Shown one piece after another: positions 1-6,801 of a stretch of DNA of 7,875 nucleotides. The stretch comes from Candidatus Brocadiia bacterium. GTDB taxonomy: Bacteria > Planctomycetota > PUPC01 > DSUN01. The notes beneath the pieces are model-generated. The model was not told the origin of the DNA, searched no databases, and was given only the letters and a program-made list of their open reading frames with translations. The stretch spans positions 1 through 7,875 of the forward strand of contig JADHXT010000153.1 in NCBI GenBank assembly GCA_016782825.1, read 5' to 3'. Both the position numbers and the translations under genes were made by a program. How positions within the stretch are numbered: position 1 is the first letter of the stretch; every line of letters begins with the position of its first letter.

Positions 1-1436
1 CACACCGTGCTGCCCGGCAGCGTGAGCAGCGAGCCCGACAGCACGATGAGCGGAAGCGTCACGACCAGCGCCGCCACGAAGGAGAAGGCAAACTTCGACC
101 ACAGGATCGCCCGCCGCGACACCGGCACCAGCCCCAGCACCCAGAAGCGGCGCCCCTCGAGGCTCAGCAACGGAAACACGAATCGCGTGGCCACCGTGGC
201 CAGCACCAGGCTCGTGGCCGCCAGGTTGAGCAGCGCCGTGAGATTGCGCCACAACGGCCGCGCCAGGTGATACGAAAACGTCCGCAGGTTCACCACGTAG
301 AAGCCCATCAGGCCGAACAGGATCGCGCACTGAGTCCACTGCACCGGGTCGCGCACAAACACCCGCCAGTCCTTGCCCGCCAGCAGCCGCACGGCCCCGC
401 CCCATCGCACCAGCGGCCACCGCCGGCGTCCCGCACGCCGCCGCCCGCCCCCGTGCGACTGGGTGCGCGACCAGCTCGCGCGCATCCACCGCCGCGAGAG
501 CTCCCACCACACCACCACCCCCAACGCCGCATGGCTCACCAGCACCAGCAGGAAGTACCCCGCCTCCCACAGATGGCCCCGGGCCGCCTGCACCAGGCCG
601 TGGCTCACCCAGTAGCTCGGCAGAAACAGGTTGCGCGAGAACTCCATCCGCCCCACCACCCGCCGCAGCGCCCCCGAGATGCCCGCGCCCGGAGCGGCCG
701 CCGCGTGCACCCACAGCACCACCCCCACCGCCACCGCCACCGCCGCCACCGCCGACACACCCAACACGCGCTTCACCCGCTCCGGCAGAAACGCCGCCAG
801 CAGCAACGCCACCGTCCCCCCCACACTCGCCGCCAGCAGCACGAACGGCACGAGAAACGCCACCACCACCAGCGGGTAGTGCCACGACGCACCCACCCAC
901 TCGCACACACCAGCCCACACCGCCCCCCACCACCGCGGGTTCAACTCGTAGAACAGCGGCAGCCCCGAGTAGGCCGCGGGATCGGCCGGCACATGCGTGG
1001 CCACCCCGTAGCCCAGCATCAGCGGCAGCCCCAGCACCAGGAACGCCCACGAGCTGAACGCGAGCGACTCCAGCAGGCGGTACGAGAACACGTCCTCCTC
1101 GCGCACGGGACACGAAAGCAGAAACTCCGTTTCCCGCGAGCGGAACAGGCTGCCAAAGGAAATGATCGCGTTGGAGAAAACGAGCATGCCGCCCAGGAAC
1201 AGGAAGAACAGCGACAGCAGCGACTCCGCGAGCATCCCCGCCAGCTCTTCCAGGTACCGCTGCATGAAGCCGAATCCGCTCAGCGATGCCAGGAACACCC
1301 CCACCCAGAAGCCCACGCCGGTGGCCGCCACCACCGCCACCTTGAGCAGCGAGTGACGCTGAAACGTGCGGACCGCATTCAGCAGCATCCGCCCGCGCAT
1401 CCGGAGCAACAGGCCTAACGACTTGCCGTCGGTCAC
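1..1436 (-). CDS. Putative ABC-exporter-type permease, N-terminal 478 residues (partial)
   Basis: The reading frame stays open on the minus strand from a GTG at 1436 to the left edge, so the C-terminus is missing. The start is supported by a GGGAG Shine-Dalgarno sequence (1446-1450), 9 nt upstream. The product is a polytopic membrane protein with about nine hydrophobic segments, at roughly residues 33-52, 73-95, 126-146, 188-217, 225-245, 300-320, 385-405, 412-432 and 449-468. Around residues 425-446 it carries SLEGRRFW, then VPVSRRAILW, a pattern I associate with large ABC-2-like 'putative ABC exporter' permeases (PF16949-type). Such proteins pair with a separate ATPase to export an unknown substrate; no ATPase gene is visible, but it could lie just outside. 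The gene starts 66 bp after the argJ stop on the same strand, so it may be read through from argJ, though no functional link is apparent. Membrane permease is confident; the exact family is an inference. Confidence 0.8.
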   Translation of the reverse strand, partial: MTDGKSLGLLLRMRGRMLLNAVRTFQRHSLLKVAVVAATGVGFWVGVFLASLSGFGFMQRYLEELAGMLAESLLSLFFLFLGGMLVFSNAIISFGSLFRSRETEFLLSCPVREEDVFSYRLLESLAFSSWAFLVLGLPLMLGYGVATHVPADPAAYSGLPLFYELNPRWWGAVWAGVCEWVGASWHYPLVVVAFLVPFVLLAASVGGTVALLLAAFLPERVKRVLGVSAVAAVAVAVGVVLWVHAAAAPGAGISGALRRVVGRMEFSRNLFLPSYWVSHGLVQAARGHLWEAGYFLLVLVSHAALGVVVWWELSRRWMRASWSRTQSHGGGRRRAGRRRWPLVRWGGAVRLLAGKDWRVFVRDPVQWTQCAILFGLMGFYVVNLRTFSYHLARPLWRNLTALLNLAATSLVLATVATRFVFPLLSLEGRRFWVLGLVPVSRRAILWSKFAFSFVAALVVTLPLIVLSGSLLTLPGSTV

Positions 1437-1445
1437 TGCTCGATG

Positions 1446-1450
1446 CTCCC
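1446..1450 (-). promoter_or_regulatory. Ribosome binding site of the permease gene
   Basis: GGGAG on the minus strand, 9 nt before the GTG at 1436. The frame remains open further upstream, so this site is the main reason for choosing that start over in-frame codons upstream or the ATG twelve codons downstream. Confidence 0.55.
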
Positions 1451-1502
1451 AGCGCCCTCGCGCCAACCGGCCCGGCACCCCCACGCTTGGCCGCGGCGCG
1501 CG

Positions 1503-2732
1503 CTACGTGTGGTAGTCGGCGTTGATGGTGATGTAGTCCTTCGACAGGTCGCACGTCCACACCGTGGCCGACGCCTCGCCGAGCCCCAGGTCGTAGCGTA
1601 GCCGCACGGTGCGGCCCGCCATGGCTTCGGCCAGGGCCTCGGGCAGCGCGTCGGCGGCCATGCCGCCGGCGTAAGCCACCACGTCGCCCACCTGAAACGT
1701 GGCCTTCGTCTCGTCCAGGCTCGGGCAGGCGTTGCCGCCGGCGGACACGAAGCGGCCCCAGTTTGGGTCGCCGCTATGGAGCGCTGTCTTGCACAGCGGC
1801 GAGTCGGCGATGGCGCGCGCCACGGCCAGCGCATCGGCCACCGTGAGCGCCCCCACCACATCGATCTGCACCAGGCGGGTGGCGCCTTCGCCATCCTCCA
1901 CGATCTTGCGTGCCAGCACGCCACACAGCTCGGCGAGCGCGGCCTCGAAGCGCGCGGCCGCCTCCGTGCCCGCCTCGATGGCCGGGGCATCGGCCAGGCC
2001 GCTGGCCAGGATCACGCAGGTGTCGTTGGTGCTGGCGTGGTTGTCGATCGTGATGCGGTTGTAGGTGAGCTCGATGGCCCGGCACAGCATCTCCTGGAGC
2101 AGGGGCCGCTCGATAATGGCATCGGTGGTGAGGAAGCTGAGGGTGGTGGCCATGTTGGGCGCGATCATGCCCGCGCCCTTGGTGGTGCCGCCGAGCACCA
2201 CGTGGCCGGCGCCCAGGTCGCACCGCAGGGCGTGCTGCTTCACCACGGTGTCGGTGGTCATGATGGCACGGGCAAAGCGGTCGCCCGCCTCGAGCGAACT
2301 GTCGAGCTGCTGCGCCGCCACTGGGATGCCCGCCAGCAGCTTGTCCACCGGCAGAAAGTGGCCGATGATCCCCGTGGACGCCACCAGCAGATTGTCGGGC
2401 ACGAGCCCCAGGGCGTCCGCGGCCGCCTGTGCCGTGGTCTGCACGTCGCGCAGCCCTCGCTCGCCCGTGCAGGCGTTGGCGTTGCCGCTGTTCACCATGG
2501 CGGCCCGCACGCCACCGCGTGCGACCACCTCGCGGCTCCACCGCACCGGGGCAGCCGTCACGCGGTTGCGCGTGAACGTAGCGGCCGCGGTGCCCTGCAC
2601 GTCGCACACGAGCAAGCCGAGATCGTCCACTTCGGCCTGCTTGATGCCACACCGCGTGGCGGCCGCCCGAAAGCCCTGCGCCGCCGTCACGCCGCCAGGA
2701 ATCCCCTGCCAGCAGGCCTGCTCGTCACTCAC
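1503..2732 (-). CDS. argJ: ArgJ: glutamate N-acetyltransferase / amino-acid acetyltransferase
   Basis: ArgJ moves the acetyl group from N-acetylornithine to glutamate in the cyclic arginine pathway. Bifunctional members also make N-acetylglutamate from acetyl-CoA, and sequence alone does not settle which type this is. The 409-residue length fits the family. Visible signatures, numbered from the chosen start, are: IPGGVTA near residue 10, NSGNANACTGERG (81-93), STGIIG (119-124), the oxyanion-hole segment TTKG (183-186), the autocleavage site APNMA|TTLSF with nucleophile Thr196, VEDGEGATR (278-286), DPNWGR (322-327) and the C-terminal YITINADYHT. The precursor is expected to cleave itself before Thr196 into alpha and beta chains. 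The frame extends upstream to a GTG at 2804, but the GTG at 2732 is preferred: GAGGAG lies 7 nt before it, and it places IPGGV at the usual distance from the N-terminus. One oddity is IDNHASTNDT (about 229-238), where relatives usually have a DGD/DGH-type STNDT segment. Confidence 0.95.
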   Translation of the reverse strand: MSDEQACWQGIPGGVTAAQGFRAAATRCGIKQAEVDDLGLLVCDVQGTAAATFTRNRVTAAPVRWSREVVARGGVRAAMVNSGNANACTGERGLRDVQTTAQAAADALGLVPDNLLVASTGIIGHFLPVDKLLAGIPVAAQQLDSSLEAGDRFARAIMTTDTVVKQHALRCDLGAGHVVLGGTTKGAGMIAPNMATTLSFLTTDAIIERPLLQEMLCRAIELTYNRITIDNHASTNDTCVILASGLADAPAIEAGTEAAARFEAALAELCGVLARKIVEDGEGATRLVQIDVVGALTVADALAVARAIADSPLCKTALHSGDPNWGRFVSAGGNACPSLDETKATFQVGDVVAYAGGMAADALPEALAEAMAGRTVRLRYDLGLGEASATVWTCDLSKDYITINADYHT

Positions 2733-2739
2733 GGAAATG

Positions 2740-2745
2740 CTCCTC
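2740..2745 (-). promoter_or_regulatory. Ribosome binding site deciding the argJ start
   Basis: GAGGAG on the minus strand, 7 nt before the GTG at 2732. No comparable site precedes the upstream in-frame GTG at 2804. The 24 extra residues from that codon do not resemble an ArgJ N-terminus. Confidence 0.7.
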
Positions 2746-2823
2746 GGTTGCACGTGGAAGCCGACCGCCACAAACGACCCCAGGGGGCGTTCCCCCGGCG
2801 GCACTCGTCGCTCTTATCGGGGC

Positions 2824-2852
2824 ATGATAGCCCTCGAGCGCCCCGGTGTCAA
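2824..2852 (-). promoter_or_regulatory. Sigma70-type promoter for argJ
   Basis: On the minus strand, TTGACA (2847-2852) is separated by 17 nt from TATCAT (2824-2829). The -35 matches consensus fully and the -10 at five of six positions. The predicted start near 2817 gives an 85-nt leader. That leader contains a short hairpin, GGGGG-aacg-CCCCC (2783-2796). The leader has no recognisable arginine-box operator that I can see. Confidence 0.75.
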
Positions 2853-2861
2853 TCGGCGACT
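2851..2861. repeat. 11-bp direct repeat, copy 1 (argJ promoter side)
   Basis: AATCGGCGACT. It overlaps the last two bases of the argJ -35 element and continues just upstream of it. An identical copy lies at 2976-2986 over the rightward promoter. Possible shared operator; no regulator is identifiable. Confidence 0.4.
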
Positions 2862-2950
2862 CTCAGGCACCCGACGCCCACAGCACCGCCCCGGATGCGG
2901 TTCAGGCCAGCCATCTCACCCCCCGGACTACGCCAGACGCCAATTTGCGC

Positions 2951-2978
2951 TTGACTTTCTCAGCCACAGGGCTATAAT
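2951..2978 (+). promoter_or_regulatory. Sigma70-type promoter for the mre cluster
   Basis: TTGACT (2951-2956), a 16-nt spacer, and a perfect TATAAT (2973-2978). The predicted start near 2985 leaves a leader of about 51 nt before the ATG at 3036. No other promoter of this quality was seen inside the 3036-6529 cluster, so it probably drives the whole operon. Confidence 0.75.
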
Positions 2979-2986
2979 CGGCGACT
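2976..2986. repeat. 11-bp direct repeat, copy 2 (mre promoter side)
   Basis: AATCGGCGACT, identical to 2851-2861. It covers the end of the TATAAT -10 element and the predicted transcription start, a position where a bound protein would block initiation. Confidence 0.4.
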
Positions 2987-3035
2987 GTACGCTAACATCC
3001 GCGCCGAGCGCCTACACCCTACAGGAGTCCTGGGC

Positions 3036-3917
3036 ATGAGCCTAGTCGGCAAGATATTCGCCGTCCTCGCCATGATCATCGCCATCTTCTACACTGGCGT
3101 CACCGTGGCCCTTGTCTCCCTCCAGGAAAACTACCGCCAGCAATTTGTCAACGAACAGGCGAAGCACGACCACACCAAGAAAACGAAGGACATCGAGTAC
3201 ACCAAGCTCGATAGCCTGCGCAAGCAGGTGGAAGGCGAGCGCGACAGCCTTCGCAAAGAGGTGAGCCGCCTCGACGGCGAAAACGGCAACCTCCACGCCC
3301 AGTGGGCCGAGGCCCAAAACGCCGTCCGCCTCGCGATGAACGTCATCGACGACCAGAAGGAAGAGCTCGCCCGCATCAGCAAGAACCGCACCGAACTCCA
3401 CACCGACTTCCAGGCCAAGGTGCGTGAGAACGAAAAGCTCCAGGGCGACATCACCGGCCTCAAGGACACCGTGGAGCAGCGCAACACCGCCATCAACAAG
3501 CTCCAGCAAGACCTCGCCACGGCCCAGAAAAACTTCGTCACCACCGAGAAGGAACTCGGCAAGGTGGTGACCGACCTCGAGACCGCCCAGGCCCGCCTCA
3601 CCAAGCTCCGCGAAATCCGCCCCGACATCCACGACAGCCTCATTCGCGAAGTGACCCTGCCGCCCAAGAAGGTCGTGCGCGGCAAGGTGACTGCCGTCGA
3701 CCAGAAGCTCGGACTCGTCATCATCAACCGCGGCCAGCGCAACGACGTGCGCAAGGGCCACACCTTCATCGTCTTCCGCGACAACGAATACATCGGCAAG
3801 GTGATCGTGGACGACGTGTTCCCCGATGTGGCCGCCGCGCGCTACGTCGCCGATGCCATGAAAAAGGGCGTCGAGGTCGGTGACGACGTCACCACCAAGC
3901 TGCGCTTCGAGTTCTAG
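3036..3917 (+). CDS. Membrane-anchored coiled-coil protein with MreC-like C-terminal domain
   Basis: I do not recognise a named family. The 293-residue product has one N-terminal membrane segment (about residues 8-28). A long charged heptad-type coiled coil follows (about 32-195, rich in K, E, Q, L and R). A compact beta-rich C-terminal domain covers about 213-291. In that domain, VIINRGQRNDVRKG (228-241) aligns without gaps to VIINRGVRDGIVEG in MreC of the same cluster, with 8 of 14 residues identical. The topology (anchor, coiled coil, beta domain) is also that of MreC, although the domain could instead be related to FlgT-C-like modules. AGGAG (3023-3027) sits 8 nt before the ATG. It is the first gene of the probable mre operon, 98 bp ahead of the next gene. 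A structural role in the envelope or elongation complex outside the inner membrane is inferred from architecture and neighbours. Confidence 0.85.
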   Translation: MSLVGKIFAVLAMIIAIFYTGVTVALVSLQENYRQQFVNEQAKHDHTKKTKDIEYTKLDSLRKQVEGERDSLRKEVSRLDGENGNLHAQWAEAQNAVRLAMNVIDDQKEELARISKNRTELHTDFQAKVRENEKLQGDITGLKDTVEQRNTAINKLQQDLATAQKNFVTTEKELGKVVTDLETAQARLTKLREIRPDIHDSLIREVTLPPKKVVRGKVTAVDQKLGLVIINRGQRNDVRKGHTFIVFRDNEYIGKVIVDDVFPDVAAARYVADAMKKGVEVGDDVTTKLRFEF

Positions 3918-4015
3918 CACCGGCCTCCGGTTGACGCCGACCCTTTGGCTCGCCGCCTCCCAACGAACGGCAAGCCCCGATGAACCGCTGATCTGCACCT
4001 GCTCTGGAGAACACA

Positions 4016-4495
4016 ATGGCACGCGTCAGAGTCCGCTCGAACATCTACGCCGCGCTGCCCTTCCTCGCCTGCCTCGTCATGGGGGTCGGCTGCTACTTCG
4101 CCGTCCAGCGGCTCATGGAATACCGCAACGACGACATCCGCCCCAACGTCACCCTGCCGCCGCTGCCTGGCCTCGGCGACGAAGAACCGGCAGTCACACC
4201 CGGCGAGGGCGATACACCGGCCGTGCCGACCCCTGGGACGGACGTGCCGGACGACGACGCCCCAGCTCCCGATGGCGCCGATGCCCCCGCTGATGACGGC
4301 GCGGTCCCCCCGGCCGACGATGGTGCCGCTCCCCCGGCCGACGATGGTGCCGCTCCCCCGGCCGACGATGGTGCCGCTCCCCCGGCCGACGGTGGCGCCG
4401 CTCCCCCAGCCGACGCAGGCAAGACCGTGGCCCCTCCAGCCGGTGGCGCGGATGCGGCGAAAGGACTCGACGAGGAGGAGGATGAAGAGCCGTAG
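4016..4495 (+). CDS. Small membrane-anchored protein with Pro/Ala/Asp repeat tail
   Basis: Unrecognised 159-residue protein. A basic N-terminus (MARVRVRS) leads into one hydrophobic segment (about residues 11-31). The only cysteines (19 and 27) are not in a convincing lipobox, so an uncleaved anchor is more likely than a lipoprotein. The rest is low-complexity and presumably disordered: an acidic, Pro-rich stretch, then five 8-residue repeats of the form DDGAAPPA (93-132), and an acidic end, LDEEEDEEP. With the positive-inside rule the tail would face the periplasm, where it could act as a spacer or flexible linker. GGAG (4006-4009) lies 6 nt before the ATG. It is flanked by the coiled-coil gene and mreB on the same strand, suggesting a role in the same envelope complex. 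The composition and the strand-consistent start support a real gene; its function is unknown. Confidence 0.75.
   Translation: MARVRVRSNIYAALPFLACLVMGVGCYFAVQRLMEYRNDDIRPNVTLPPLPGLGDEEPAVTPGEGDTPAVPTPGTDVPDDDAPAPDGADAPADDGAVPPADDGAAPPADDGAAPPADDGAAPPADGGAAPPADAGKTVAPPAGGADAAKGLDEEEDEEP
4292..4411 (+). repeat. Five tandem 24-bp repeats inside the Pro-rich gene
   Basis: Units start at 4292, 4316, 4340, 4364 and 4388, each in frame and coding eight residues (DDGAAPPA type). The three central units are identical at the nucleotide level. The first and last carry a few substitutions. Such arrays commonly change copy number by slippage, and here that would alter protein length without shifting the frame. 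Confidence 0.9.
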
Positions 4496-4504
4496 GACGG
4501 CTCT
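4486..4504 (+). promoter_or_regulatory. Perfect hairpin over the stop codon ahead of mreB
   Basis: AGAGCCGT, loop AGG, ACGGCTCT: an 8-bp perfect stem with a 3-nt loop. The TAG stop (4493-4495) of the Pro-rich gene lies at the stem-loop junction. No T-tract follows, so it is not a standard terminator. It could slow ribosomes, protect an mRNA end or set relative expression of mreB. Confidence 0.5.
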
Positions 4505-4576
4505 CGCCTTCCCAACTGCAACGACCACGACGGGACGTCCCCTCTCCCTTCCCCGAGACGGAAAGCCCGGCTGCCC

Positions 4577-5632
4577 ATGTACCTGCTCGACCGCGTCTGG
4601 AGCCTCTTCTCCCTCGACATGGGCATCGACCTCGGAACGGCCAACACGTTGGTCTGTCTCCGTGGCAAGGGCATCGTCCTCAGCGAACCCTCTGTCGTCG
4701 CCGTCAAGAAGGGCACCACCAAGGTGCTCCTCGACGGCAAGGCCGTGGGCCAAATGGCCAAGGACATGCTCGGCCGCGTGCCCGGCAACATCGAGGCCAT
4801 CCGGCCGATGAAGAACGGCGTCATCGCCAACTTCGACATCACCGAGCGCATGCTCCGCTACTTCATCCGCAAGGCCCACGGCCGCCAGTGGGGCTGCCGC
4901 CCTCGTCTCGTCATCGCCGTGCCCAGCGGCATCACCGACGTCGAGAAGCGAGCCGTCTTCGCCTCGGCCGACCGGGCGGGCGCCCGCAAGGTGTATCTCA
5001 TCGATGAGCCGAAAGCCGCCGGCATCGGCGCCGGCATGCCCATCACCAACCCCACCGGCAACATGATCGTGGACATCGGGGGCGGCACCACCGAGGTGGC
5101 CGTCATCTCCCTCGGCGGAGTCGTCACCAGCCAGTCCCTCCGCATCGCCGGCGACAGGATGGACGAGGCCATCGTCCAGCACATGAAGCGCACCTACAAC
5201 ATGGACATCGGCCCCCGCATGGCCGAAGACATCAAGATCGACATCGGCTCCGCCTTTGCCCAGGACGAAGAGCTCACCGCCGAGGCCAAGGGACGCGACT
5301 TCATCACCGGCCTCCCCCGCCGCGAGATCATCACCTCCGAGGAAGTCCGCGAGGCCCTCCGCGAGCCCGTCAGCGCCATCATCGAATCCATCCGCCTCAC
5401 CCTCGAGAAGACGCCGCCCGAGCTCTCGGCCGATATCTTCGACCGCGGCATGATGATCGCCGGTGGCGGCGCCCTCCTCCGCGGCCTCGACAAAGCCATC
5501 TCGCGCGAAACCGGCCTCCAGGTCACTATCGCCGACGACCCGCTCACGTGTGTGGCGCGGGGCACAGGCACCGTGCTCGACGACCTGTCGCGCATGAGCG
5601 GCGTGCTCGAAGGCAGCGAAAGCGACTACTAG
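4577..5632 (+). CDS. mreB: MreB, actin-like rod-shape-determining protein
   Basis: MreB forms membrane-bound ATP-dependent filaments that guide lateral peptidoglycan synthesis. The 351-residue length is normal. Visible actin-fold motifs are phosphate-1 DLGTANTLV (18-26), VPSGITDVEKRAV (115-127), phosphate-2 DIGGGTTEVAVIS (166-178), GRDFITGLPR (239-248) and the adenosine motif AGGGALLRGL (295-304). The N-terminal MYLLDRVWSLFSLD can form an amphipathic membrane-binding helix, as in other MreBs, which supports the ATG at 4577 rather than the internal ATG at 4619. No strong Shine-Dalgarno sequence precedes it; only GAGACGG lies far upstream. In the connecting segment LIDEPKAAGIGAGMP (141-155) the usual 'EEPMAAAIGAG' pattern has Lys for Met and Gly for Ala, while the Glu is retained. 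It is followed 9 bp later by mreC, so the two are almost certainly co-transcribed and translationally coupled. Confidence 0.97.
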   Translation: MYLLDRVWSLFSLDMGIDLGTANTLVCLRGKGIVLSEPSVVAVKKGTTKVLLDGKAVGQMAKDMLGRVPGNIEAIRPMKNGVIANFDITERMLRYFIRKAHGRQWGCRPRLVIAVPSGITDVEKRAVFASADRAGARKVYLIDEPKAAGIGAGMPITNPTGNMIVDIGGGTTEVAVISLGGVVTSQSLRIAGDRMDEAIVQHMKRTYNMDIGPRMAEDIKIDIGSAFAQDEELTAEAKGRDFITGLPRREIITSEEVREALREPVSAIIESIRLTLEKTPPELSADIFDRGMMIAGGGALLRGLDKAISRETGLQVTIADDPLTCVARGTGTVLDDLSRMSGVLEGSESDY

Positions 5633-5641
5633 CACAACCGC

Positions 5642-6529
5642 ATGGCCATCTCCATCCCTCCTGCCACGCGCCGTCGTCTCCTCGCCATCGCCATCCTCGC
5701 CTTCTGCGCCGTTTCCATCGCCTTCCCCCGCCCCTGGCAGCAGCAGCTCCGCCACACGGCACACGCCGCAGCCCACCCCGCACTCCACGTCCTCGCCAGC
5801 GGCCGCAGCGTCCTCCTCGACCTCCGCCAACGCCTCCTCTCGCTCTGGAGCGCCACCGACGAAATCCAACGCCTCCGCCATGAAAACCGAGCCCTCCGCG
5901 AAGCCCTCGCCCGCGTCACCGACCAGGCCCACCGCACCGACCTGCGCCTCCGCAACTACACCCAAATCCAGGACTTCGCCGTCGCCCGGCTCCACCGCGC
6001 CCTGCGCCTCGTCCCGGCCACCGTCATCGCCGAAGACACCTCTGCCTGGCGACGCAGCGTGATCATCAACCGCGGAGTCCGCGATGGCATCGTGGAAGGC
6101 GCCGCCGCCGTCTGGGGCACCTCCATCGTCGGCACCGTCGTCGCCGTCCGCCAATCCGCAGCCACCGTCCGCCTCCTCACCGACAGCCGATTCGGCCTCA
6201 CCGCCCGCCTCGTCCGCACGGGCGACGTGGGCCTCCTCAGCGGCACCACCGAATCCGACGCCCACCTCCGCCTCCGATGGATGCACCTCCATCCCGTGCA
6301 GGAGGGCGACCTCGTGGTCTCCTCCGGCATCGACCCGCTCATCCCCCCAGGCCTCACCGCAGGCCAGGTGCAACACGCCTCCAAGGCCAGAGAACCCCTG
6401 TTCTACGACGTGCAGGTGCGCCCATTGATCGACCTCAGCCGCCTCAGCGAACTCCTCGTCATCCTCCCCGCCGCCAGTGACGCCGACGAACTCCTGCTCG
6501 AACAGCAGCAGTCCCCGCCGCCCCCCTAG
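5642..6529 (+). CDS. mreC: MreC, rod-shape-determining scaffold protein
   Basis: MreC is a bitopic inner-membrane protein that links MreB to the elongation synthases (RodA/PBP2) through a periplasmic beta-barrel region. The 295-residue sequence shows a basic N-terminus, one membrane segment (about 11-29), a short coiled coil (about 71-100: DEIQRLRHENRALREAL) and two beta domains (about 124-275). Family-type stretches include VIAEDTSAWRRSVIINRG (128-145), GIVEGAAAVWG (149-159), VRLLTDSRFGLTARLVR (176-192) and EGDLVVSSGIDPLIPPG (221-237). The tail ends in QQQSPPPP. No Shine-Dalgarno sequence is seen before the ATG, and the 9-bp gap after mreB suggests coupled translation. mreD, which often follows mreC, is absent here. 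Confidence 0.95.
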   Translation: MAISIPPATRRRLLAIAILAFCAVSIAFPRPWQQQLRHTAHAAAHPALHVLASGRSVLLDLRQRLLSLWSATDEIQRLRHENRALREALARVTDQAHRTDLRLRNYTQIQDFAVARLHRALRLVPATVIAEDTSAWRRSVIINRGVRDGIVEGAAAVWGTSIVGTVVAVRQSAATVRLLTDSRFGLTARLVRTGDVGLLSGTTESDAHLRLRWMHLHPVQEGDLVVSSGIDPLIPPGLTAGQVQHASKAREPLFYDVQVRPLIDLSRLSELLVILPAASDADELLLEQQQSPPPP

Positions 6530-6801
6530 CCCGAGCAAGTGCTGCAAGAGGCGCCGCGGCGAATCACGCAGCGCGCACTCCCCACCCCCATACCGCATCT
6601 GGCACCACAGGCACACAGCGCCCCCAGAGAATGTGGGCTTCAGACACACAGCAGAGGCGATTGTGTGTCAACGCACATATCAAAACAACCATGTCTGCAC
6701 TTCACTTCACACACAATGAGACCCTCGATCTCCCCGCGCGATTGCCCCTTACTTCTGTCTCAGCAGGCACTTATGTCCTATTATTGAATCCGCAGACCCA
6801 T
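6530..6801. other. Noncoding region between mreC and the sigma54 promoter
   Basis: There is no credible protein gene: the short frames here overlap one another, lack ribosome sites and resemble no family. Base composition becomes less GC-rich from about 6640, as in a regulatory region. No convincing intrinsic terminator for mreC was found. The one clear structure is the palindrome at 6643-6669. A TATTAT at 6779-6784 resembles a -10 element but has no suitable -35. Confidence 0.6.
6643..6669. promoter_or_regulatory. Palindrome, candidate upstream activator site
   Basis: GACACACA (6643-6650), an 11-bp spacer, and TGTGTGTC (6662-6669) form perfect 8-bp inverted arms. The centre is about 173 bp upstream of the predicted sigma54 start at 6829, the range in which enhancer-binding proteins usually bind. 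The arms do not match the NtrC site I know (TGCACC-N5-GGTGCA), so the activator is unidentified. A terminator role is less likely because no T-tract follows. Confidence 0.4.

Noticed and set aside
267..1418. A 383-residue open frame on the plus strand
   Set aside because: His/Arg/Pro/Gln-rich translation antisense to the permease, which has a ribosome site, membrane segments and family-like motifs. It is a shadow frame.
1776..2954. Long plus-strand and alternative minus-strand frames over argJ
   Set aside because: They overlap a complete argJ with all its signature motifs; their translations are low-complexity.
3919..3931. ACCGG-CCT-CCGGT hairpin after the coiled-coil gene as a terminator
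   Set aside because: Only 5 bp with no T-tract; the next gene continues on the same strand.
3042..4022. A 326-residue minus-strand frame opposite the coiled-coil gene
   Set aside because: Leu/Val/Asp/Gly-rich shadow of the coiled-coil frame, with no ribosome site. The plus-strand gene has a strong promoter and a Shine-Dalgarno sequence.
3914..6649. A 911-residue open frame on the minus strand across the mre cluster
   Set aside because: It lies opposite mreB, mreC and the Pro-rich gene, whose family motifs are clear. Its Gly/Ala/Asp/Glu-rich translation resembles no family and reflects high-GC third positions of the true genes.
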